Notes under the pieces: model-generated
What the model saw: the letters and a program-made list of their open reading frames with translations, nothing else
Database searches by the model: none
What the model was told of the DNA's origin: nothing
From: Natribacillus halophilus
GTDB taxonomy: Bacteria; Bacillota; Bacilli; Bacillales; Marinococcaceae
Direction: 5' to 3'
Length of the DNA: 64,000 bases
Assembly (NCBI RefSeq): GCF_900100185.1
Contig: NZ_FNEN01000008.1
Location: 1-64,000 of the forward strand
Made by a program: the position numbers and the translations under genes
In this document: positions 58,106 through 64,000 of the stretch, piece by piece
Numbering within the stretch: the first letter of the stretch is position 1
How the letters are laid out: each line of letters starts with the position of its first letter

Positions 58106-59413
58106 TCAAAGCATCATCGCCGCTGCCAACCCAAAGATAAACAACGGAATATTAAAGTGCAGGAACGTCGGAACGCAAGTATCCCAAATATGATTGTGAT
58201 TCCCGTCTGCGTTTAACCCGGCTGTCGATCCGAGAGTACTGTCGGAAGCCGGTGAACCGGCATCACCGATGGCTCCTGCTGTACCGATCAAAGCTACCGT
58301 GGCTAATGGAGAGAAGCCCATGGACATACTTAAAGGGACAAACAAGGTTGCCAGAATCGGTATGGTACCAAATGATGTCCCTATTCCTGTTGTTACAATC
58401 GTGCCTACCAGCAACATCGTTACTGCACCTACGAACATGTTGTCCCCGAGGATCTCTGTTGTAGATTCAACCAACCGATCCACCGCCCCCGTCTCTTCCA
58501 AAACCGTTGCGTATCCCGATGCAATTAACATGATAAAGGCAATCATACCCATCATCTTTACCCCGTCGTTCATAAATTCTTCGCCTGATCTGAACGGTAC
58601 TACCCGGAATAAAAACATCAAGGCAACCCCTGTCAGGGCACCGAGTATCAGGGAATCGCTTACAATTTGTACAACGAGCGCAGCAACGATTGCGATAATC
58701 GTAAACATATGAAATTTTGTAAAAGAACGTTCTTCATCCGTCTCTGCTGCAATTTCCTGATGATCCGTATCTGCTGATACAGGTTCTTTGTCTTTCCGGT
58801 AACTCACAAAAATTGCGAATAATAAGCCGACGACCATTCCAAGCCCCGGAATTAACATCGCTACAGGGATATCTCCGTAACTAACAGGCATCCCATTGTC
58901 GTTCATTGCGTCCACAATAACCCCATGAAAAATTAACCCGAAACCTGCCGGAATCATGACGTAAGGTGCCTTCAGTCCAAAGGTGAGCGATACAGCCACG
59001 CCTCTTCGATTAACTTTCATCCTATCGAATAATTGTAATAGAGGCGGAATTAATATCGGAATAAAGGCTATATGAACGGGGACCAGATTTTGTGAGAGAG
59101 AGGCAACAGCAGCGATTGTTAAAAGTAAAAAGGCTTTTTTTCCTTTTAAAACTCTGATCAATTTTTTGATGGCTAAACCAGTAATACCTGAGTACCCGAT
59201 CATGACTGCGAACGCCCCAAGCAGGATATAACTCAGGGACGTTTCCGCCATGCCGCCCATACCTGACACGAGTAATTCAGTCGTATCAATCAGAGATATG
59301 CCGGATACTAACCCGGCGACAAGAGCAGCCGCGAGCAAGGAAAGGATCACATTGACACGTAGTAAACTTAATACGACGAGGACGAGAACAGAAATAATGA
59401 CAGCATTTAACAT
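58106..59413 (-). CDS. YuiF/NhaC-like transporter, probable histidine permease
   Basis: The 435-residue protein has about 11 helices with LQNLVPVHIAFIPILIPPLL and TTGIGTSFGTIPILATLFVP plus GTAGAIGDAGSPASDSTLG, the pattern of the YuiF branch of Na+/H+-antiporter-like carriers. Many of these are thought to move amino acids. It follows hutH by 21 bases in the same direction, replacing the HutM permease of B. subtilis, so histidine or urocanate uptake coupled to sodium is the best guess. GAAGGAGG precedes ATG 59413. Confidence 0.85.
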   Translation of the reverse strand: MLNAVIISVLVLVVLSLLRVNVILSLLAAALVAGLVSGISLIDTTELLVSGMGGMAETSLSYILLGAFAVMIGYSGITGLAIKKLIRVLKGKKAFLLLTIAAVASLSQNLVPVHIAFIPILIPPLLQLFDRMKVNRRGVAVSLTFGLKAPYVMIPAGFGLIFHGVIVDAMNDNGMPVSYGDIPVAMLIPGLGMVVGLLFAIFVSYRKDKEPVSADTDHQEIAAETDEERSFTKFHMFTIIAIVAALVVQIVSDSLILGALTGVALMFLFRVVPFRSGEEFMNDGVKMMGMIAFIMLIASGYATVLEETGAVDRLVESTTEILGDNMFVGAVTMLLVGTIVTTGIGTSFGTIPILATLFVPLSMSMGFSPLATVALIGTAGAIGDAGSPASDSTLGSTAGLNADGNHNHIWDTCVPTFLHFNIPLFIFGLAAAMML

Positions 59414-59434
59414 TGCATTTCCTCCTTCATGACT

Positions 59435-60943
59435 TTATTGCGACGTTACCGCATTCCAGTGCTTCGCCGTTTCTTTTAACCACTCATCCATCTTTTGAAT
59501 ATCTTTTGAAAAAATCCGGTCCATCGTAATCGGCGGGATAAATGCGCGAACGTGTTTTAAAAATGTATGGGTGCTCGACGCCATGCGATCAATACCACGA
59601 TACTCGGCAGCTTCCAATGCACAAATGGCTTCTATGGCTAACACTTTACGTGTGTTTGCGATGGTCTGATAAGCATGGCGGGAAGCGATCGTCCCCATGC
59701 TTACATGGTCTTCCTGATTGGCCGAAGAAGGGATGGAATCGACGCTCGCCGGGTGCGCCAGTGTTTTGTTCTCGGATACTAATGATGCGGCCGTATATTG
59801 CATAATCATCGCGCCGGATTCCAGTCCCGGTGAAGGGCTTAAAAACGGTGGCAAATCATTGAGCTGCGGATTCACTAACCTTTCCACCCTTCTCTCCGAA
59901 ATATTGGCGATTTCCGCGATCGCCACTTTCAGGAAATCCATGGCAAGAGCGATGGGCTGCCCGTGAAAATTGCCTCCGGATATAACTTTTTCTCCCTGAT
60001 CAAAGATAAGTGGATTGTCCGTGGCAGCATTCATTTCAATCTCCAATTTGTCTTTCACATAGCCCAATGTTTGCCATGTGGCGCCATGCACTTGCGGAAT
60101 GCAGCGAATGGAATACGCATCCTGGACTCTTAACTCTCCTTGTTTCGTCGTCAATCTGCTATCTTTCAAATACTGCCTGATTCGCGCGGCGACGTCAATC
60201 TGTTCCTGATAACCGCGCGCAAGATGAATATCAGCGTCAAAAGCGTCTATAATCCCACGCAGGCCCTCCATTGTCACTGCACTGACGAGATCCGCATAAT
60301 ATGCGATGTTCTCCGCTTCAAGATAAGTCACTACCCCCATGGCGGTCATCGCTTGTGTGCCGTTGATGAGCGCTAATCCTTCTTTCGCGGTTAAGGAAAT
60401 GGGCTCAATCCTTTCTTCCTCTAAAGCATTTGCCGCGGGAACCCTTTCTTTTTTATAAAATACCTCTCCTTCCCCCATTAACGTTAACGCCAGGTGGGCG
60501 AGTGGCGCGAGATCACCACTGGCACCCAACGATCCTTGCTGCGGGATGACTGGATGAATATGAGCGTTGATAAGGTCGACCAGCTTTTCAATAAGCAGCG
60601 GCCGAACACCAGAATAGCCCTTTAACAATGCATTCGTCCTGAGAATGAGCATGGCTCTTGATGCAACTTCCGGAAAAGGTTCACCCACCCCGCAAGCATG
60701 GGAATGAATTAAATTGCGCTGCAACTCGGCGACATCTTCTTTCTCGATCAAAACATCACTGAACTTGCCGAAGCCAGTATTAATCCCGTATACAATTTTA
60801 CCCTCAGCCACGATTTTTTCAACCGCTTTTCGACTTTCTTCCACTTTTTCAAGACTGTGGGCAGAAACAGTGAGTCTTTCTTTTTCATATAAAAGCTTCT
60901 TCATTCCCTCGAGATTCAGGGACGCCCCGTCCAGGATTAACAT
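59435..60943 (-). CDS. hutH: Histidine ammonia-lyase
   Basis: The 502-residue enzyme contains the Ala-Ser-Gly triad in [14 protein letters not shown] near residue 143, which cyclises to the MIO electrophile, and [13 protein letters not shown] near residue 53. KNQEDHVS-type [13 protein letters not shown] lies near residue 410. It converts histidine to urocanate and ammonia. It is the first structural gene after hutP, behind a HutP-type terminator; GAAGGTGATT precedes ATG 60943. Confidence 0.98.
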   Translation of the reverse strand: MLILDGASLNLEGMKKLLYEKERLTVSAHSLEKVEESRKAVEKIVAEGKIVYGINTGFGKFSDVLIEKEDVAELQRNLIHSHACGVGEPFPEVASRAMLILRTNALLKGYSGVRPLLIEKLVDLINAHIHPVIPQQGSLGASGDLAPLAHLALTLMGEGEVFYKKERVPAANALEEERIEPISLTAKEGLALINGTQAMTAMGVVTYLEAENIAYYADLVSAVTMEGLRGIIDAFDADIHLARGYQEQIDVAARIRQYLKDSRLTTKQGELRVQDAYSIRCIPQVHGATWQTLGYVKDKLEIEMNAATDNPLIFDQGEKVISGGNFHGQPIALAMDFLKVAIAEIANISERRVERLVNPQLNDLPPFLSPSPGLESGAMIMQYTAASLVSENKTLAHPASVDSIPSSANQEDHVSMGTIASRHAYQTIANTRKVLAIEAICALEAAEYRGIDRMASSTHTFLKHVRAFIPPITMDRIFSKDIQKMDEWLKETAKHWNAVTSQ

Positions 60944-60975
60944 TAAATCACCTTCTCTTTTTTTTATACATAAAA

Positions 60976-61045
60976 AGGGGGCTATATCAGAAACACGTCA
61001 AGTGTTCCTTAATATAGCCCCCTATCTGCTCATAACTATGGGCTC
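60976..61045 (-). promoter_or_regulatory. HutP-responsive terminator (antitermination site)
   Basis: On the minus strand, NAG triplets GAG (61045-61043), TAG (61038-61036), GAG (61031-61029) and TAG (61024-61022) are each separated by exactly four bases, the spacing HutP recognises. The last runs into a strong stem AGGGGGCTATAT (61023-61012) with ATATAGCCCCCT (60987-60976), followed by TTTTATG. HutP with histidine and Mg2+ should open this terminator and allow hutH expression. Confidence 0.88.
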
Positions 61046-61047
61046 AT

Positions 61048-61491
61048 TTATATATGGTTGATACCTAAACCGATCGTTTCGTGCTCAGCACCTTTGACCG
61101 GCGCACCAATCGTTCCATAAAGGGAAACCGCGATCCATTCGCCTTCTTCACTGTTTTCATACGGCGAACCTCTGACGACAGAAAAACTCAAACCTACAGT
61201 CCGTAGCACCGAACCTAATTGTACTTCGCCTCTCGTGACACCGTGTAGAGCCTCGATAATGGCATGATACAACGCGTGACCTTCCCTGTAGAGATCTTTA
61301 TTAATGATCTGATTATTTTTCGCAGCTGTTTCAACGGCCGCTACAACTTTGTGCGCCTCCATGGAACCGACTTTCCCTGTGCAATAATGCCAGTCGGCGT
61401 TAGCAAGACGTTCGTGTTGCTGCTCATCTTCTTCATTCAGAAGCAAAAGAAGAGCACTGCGGCCGATGCGAAAGTTCTCGTTTAATGCCAT
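61048..61491 (-). CDS. hutP: Hut operon antiterminator HutP
   Basis: The 147-residue protein matches Hut[19 protein letters not shown] near residue 8, [27 protein letters not shown] in the centre, and a C-terminal [26 protein letters not shown]. HutP forms a hexamer that binds L-histidine and Mg2+ and then NAG-triplet RNA. Its binding site lies directly after its own gene. A promoter at 61559-61587 serves it. Confidence 0.97.
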   Translation of the reverse strand: MALNENFRIGRSALLLLLNEEDEQQHERLANADWHYCTGKVGSMEAHKVVAAVETAAKNNQIINKDLYREGHALYHAIIEALHGVTRGEVQLGSVLRTVGLSFSVVRGSPYENSEEGEWIAVSLYGTIGAPVKGAEHETIGLGINHI

Positions 61492-61558
61492 ATTAACAAC
61501 TCTTTCAAGTCATGAATGACATACACTACTAACTAAAGACTAATGTCACTCACCTTTA

Positions 61559-61587
61559 ATTTTATTCGTCTTCATTTCGGAAGTCAA
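61559..61587 (-). promoter_or_regulatory. Promoter of hutP-hutH-transporter
   Basis: On the minus strand TTGACT (61587-61582) and TAAAAT (61564-61559) are 17 bp apart, a good sigma-A promoter. It lies just beyond the hutG 3' end, so hutPH has its own start separate from hutUIG. Confidence 0.75.
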
Positions 61588-61593
61588 TTCATT

Positions 61594-62580
61594 TTAACGC
61601 CTACAATACCCTGTCAAAAACGAAAGCATCGTATGCACCGCAGCTTTCACACTTTTTGTACCAACGTCTTTGCGCGGATCAAGACAGACAATATCCATCG
61701 CTTTGACTTTCGGGTGTTCGCCTGCGATTTGCACCGCCTCGAACAGTTCTTCCGAATACATTCCGCCGGGGGTTGCTGCCGGGGCGGCCGGTCCATGCAC
61801 GATATCGAGGACATCCATATCCGTGGTGAGATAAATCGTGTCTACTTTGTCCTCCAGTTGAGCCAATGCTTCTTCGATCACGCTGGAGATACCTCGTTTT
61901 CTCGCTTGCTTCATCGTCGTATAGTGTATCCCTGCTTCATCCGCATACGTCTTCAGCTCTTTGGCATTAAAGAAACCGTGCAAGCCGATATTGTGAACAT
62001 ATTCGCCCTGAACCGTTTCACTCTCAATCAACTGCCGGATCGGCGTGCCGTTGGCCGGGCCAAGCGTATTCGGATCCCTTAAATCAAAATGGGTATCAAG
62101 CTGAAGGATCCCGATCGTTTCATTAGGATGGGCTTGTTTCCATCCCTCCACCAATTTCGCTGTAATAGAATGATCTCCACCAAGCGATAGGGGCAAGGTA
62201 TGCGGATGATGAGTCCTCATTGCCACCATCGCTTCCTGAATTTGCTTATGCGTATACTCAATATCCGTCACATGTTGCTTCACATTTCCGAGATCAATCA
62301 CCTTAAGCTGGGCCAAATCGATATCTTCATCTAAATTGTAGGTCCCAAATGATTTCCAGGCTTCACGCATCGCTTCCGGATTCTCGCTTGCGGCCGATGT
62401 GCTGATGGACGACTTGGAAAGGGGTACACCGAGGATGGTGACATCGTAGTCTCGCCAATCCGGGACTGACTCCCCAACGTTTTCAATCCATTCATGCACT
62501 TTCAGGTCTTCTTTTTGGTCTGTTTGGCGACTCCAGATTCGATTTGGCTTATCGAGCATGGGGTATGGATAACGCATCAT
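61594..62580 (-). CDS. hutG: Formimidoylglutamase
   Basis: The 328-residue arginase-superfamily protein has the manganese motifs LPLSLGGDHSITAKL near residue 140, LQLDTHFDLRD near 170, and TTDMDVLDIVHGPA near 265. It hydrolyses N-formimino-glutamate to glutamate and formamide, the last step of the Bacillus histidine pathway. Its ATG overlaps the hutI stop. Another ATG follows at 62577. Confidence 0.96.
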   Translation of the reverse strand: MMRYPYPMLDKPNRIWSRQTDQKEDLKVHEWIENVGESVPDWRDYDVTILGVPLSKSSISTSAASENPEAMREAWKSFGTYNLDEDIDLAQLKVIDLGNVKQHVTDIEYTHKQIQEAMVAMRTHHPHTLPLSLGGDHSITAKLVEGWKQAHPNETIGILQLDTHFDLRDPNTLGPANGTPIRQLIESETVQGEYVHNIGLHGFFNAKELKTYADEAGIHYTTMKQARKRGISSVIEEALAQLEDKVDTIYLTTDMDVLDIVHGPAAPAATPGGMYSEELFEAVQIAGEHPKVKAMDIVCLDPRKDVGTKSVKAAVHTMLSFLTGYCRR

Positions 62581-63851
62581 TGTAATTGTCCACCTGCCAC
62601 AAGCACCTGTCCATCTTTTACGACGGTGTCGACGTGGTTCATTCCATATTTGTACGATAAGGTCAGATGATTCGGGACATCAAAAATAGTCACGTCCCCT
62701 TTTTTACCCGGCTCCAAACTGCCGATCTCATCGGCACGACCAATGGCATGGGCGGCATTAATCGTCGTCGCAGTCATCACTTCTTCGGGTGTCATTCCCA
62801 TCTTCAGGCAGCCGAGGTTCATGATAAACGGCAGTGAAATCGTCGGTGATGATCCCGGATTCTGATCCGTAGAAAGAGCGACGGCCAACCCGGCATCAAT
62901 CATGTGCCTTCCCCGGGCAAATTCAGCCATAAGGAAAAAGGCGGTTCCCGGCAATAGCACACCGACAACGTCGGCAGCGGCCATTTCCCGGATACCCTTG
63001 TCAGAAGCCTTTAGCAAATGATCGGCAGAAATGGCGCCTACTTCTGCAGCGAGCTCCGAGCCTTCGTACGGTTCAATTTCATCCGCGTGGATCTTAGGTG
63101 TTAAGCCGTATTTTTTGCCTGCTTCCAGAATTCTCTTTGATTGGTCCGGTGTAAAAACCCCTCGTTCACAAAATACATCATTAAACTCCGCCAAGTTTTT
63201 TTCGGCAACGACCGGAATCATTTCGTCAATGACACGATTAACAAAAGGTCCCGGGTTATCTTTCTCGTCCATCGGAATGGCATGAGCTCCCATGAACGTC
63301 GAGACAATATCCACCGGGTGGTCCGCTTGCAACTCATGAGCGACTTCCAGTTGTTTCAGTTCGTGCTCAAGTGTTAGGCCGTAGCCGCTTTTCGCTTCCA
63401 CGGTCGTTACCCCGTGGATCAAAAATTGTTGCAGTCGTTCCCACGATTCTTCATATAACTGCTCGTGGCCGGCTTGTTGGGTGGCGCGGGTTGTCGCGTG
63501 AATCCCCCCGCCGGCACTCATGATATCCATGTAACTTTGGCCTTGTAGTCGCATCGCGTATTCATTTTCTCTCGTCCCTGCGTGCACAAGATGAGTATGA
63601 GGATCAACGAGACCAGGAGTGACGACTTTGCCGCTGGCATCCAAATGTTCAGCTGCTTGGATGCGATCTTTATACTTGTCGCGCATATCATCATCACGTC
63701 CGACTTCGACAACTTTCCCGTCCTCGATAAGAAGGCTTCCATTTTCAATGAGATTGAGATGAGACATGGCTTCTTTTTTTGCCGGTTGCTCCGTATGATC
63801 AGCCATGGTAATCAATTGCGCCGCGTTGGAAATAAATAGTGCTTTTCCCAT
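62577..63851 (-). CDS. hutI: Imidazolonepropionase
   Basis: The 424-residue amidohydrolase shows TPGLVDPHTHLVHAGTREN near residue 75 (metal His pair), KSGYGLTLEHELK near 150, HADEIEPYEG near 260 and ALSTDQNPGSSPTISLPF near 335 (catalytic Asp). It opens the ring of imidazolone-propionate to formimino-glutamate. Its ATG follows the hutU stop immediately (TAA ATG), so translation is coupled. Confidence 0.97.
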   Translation of the reverse strand: MGKALFISNAAQLITMADHTEQPAKKEAMSHLNLIENGSLLIEDGKVVEVGRDDDMRDKYKDRIQAAEHLDASGKVVTPGLVDPHTHLVHAGTRENEYAMRLQGQSYMDIMSAGGGIHATTRATQQAGHEQLYEESWERLQQFLIHGVTTVEAKSGYGLTLEHELKQLEVAHELQADHPVDIVSTFMGAHAIPMDEKDNPGPFVNRVIDEMIPVVAEKNLAEFNDVFCERGVFTPDQSKRILEAGKKYGLTPKIHADEIEPYEGSELAAEVGAISADHLLKASDKGIREMAAADVVGVLLPGTAFFLMAEFARGRHMIDAGLAVALSTDQNPGSSPTISLPFIMNLGCLKMGMTPEEVMTATTINAAHAIGRADEIGSLEPGKKGDVTIFDVPNHLTLSYKYGMNHVDTVVKDGQVLVAGGQLQ

Positions 63852-64000
63852 TTATGATTCGCTCCTTTTCAACATTGGCATTTGCATATCGTGGTGCTTC
63901 GCTGTCTCTTCCGCGCGTTCATAGCCGGCATCGACGTGACGGGCAATCCCCATACCGGGATCAGTTGTCAAAACTCGTTCGAGACGTTTTTCCGCTTCTT
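63852..64000 (-). CDS. hutU: Urocanate hydratase, C-terminal part (gene runs off window)
   Basis: The final 48 codons are present. They read [21 protein letters not shown], then [18 protein letters not shown] before TAA, matching the C terminus of urocanate hydratase. The rest lies beyond position 64000. It precedes hutI and hutG, so transcription order is hutU-hutI-hutG, from a promoter outside the window. Confidence 0.93.
   Translation of the reverse strand, partial: EAEKRLERVLTTDPGMGIARHVDAGYERAEETAKHHDMQMPMLKRSES

Overview
The window is a chromosomal segment of a low-to-mid GC Firmicute of the family Bacillaceae. Shine-Dalgarno sites are strong (AAGGAGG type). The gene order pur operon - yerA - yerC - pcrB - pcrA - ligA - camS - gatCAB follows the Bacillus subtilis order. 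HutP-controlled histidine genes and a PurR/guanine-riboswitch leader are also Bacillus-like. The acidic secreted and lipoproteins, TRAP transporter and Na+/H+-antiporter-like carrier suggest a halophilic or alkaliphilic species (perhaps near Salicibibacter; inference only).

Layout. 1-3.5 kb: a repeat array, glycerate kinase, and a CopC/CopD-like pair. 3.5-13.4 kb: a minus-strand housekeeping run, pcrB-pcrA-ligA-camS-gatC-gatA-gatB. 13.5-19.4 kb: YitT protein, YerC repressor, YerA adenine deaminase-like protein (apparently starting at ATT), an uncharacterised permease behind a ribosome-site-sequestering leader, and a truncated ABC-F gene that keeps an intact attenuator. 19.4-32.4 kb: the complete 12-gene purine operon purE-K-B-C-S-Q-L-F-M-N-H-D with PurR boxes, promoter, guanine riboswitch and terminator. 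32.4-36.2 kb: a repeat array, RecQ, and a small candidate mobile element carrying two small genes. 36.2-44.6 kb: an AT-rich catabolic island (GntR regulator, TRAP transporter DctPQM, four oxidoreductase or accessory genes, YciI-like protein) whose regulator shares a 17-bp operator with the transporter promoter. 44.6-58.1 kb: accessory and single genes (TPR protein, phosphatase, TetR-regulated ABC exporter, purU, Rpn nuclease, MFS exporter, amidase, UbiD decarboxylase, coiled-coil repeat protein, universal stress protein, EamA remnant, repeat array, decayed toxin-antitoxin pair). 58.1-64 kb: histidine utilisation genes hutU(partial)-I-G and, from a separate promoter, hutP-hutH-transporter with a HutP-type antitermination site between hutP and hutH.

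Most notable structure: four intergenic arrays with an exact or nearly exact 52-bp period (about 1, 6.9, 32.4 and 57.3 kb). Their sequences differ but align without gaps once orientation is corrected, so they form one dispersed repeat family. Other points of interest are the DUF6431-type element with repeated CACATTATTCC motifs at both ends, the non-canonical start of yerA, an inverted 53-bp repeat pair around yerA-permease-ABC-F, and the rearranged hut cluster. No rRNA or tRNA gene was recognised.
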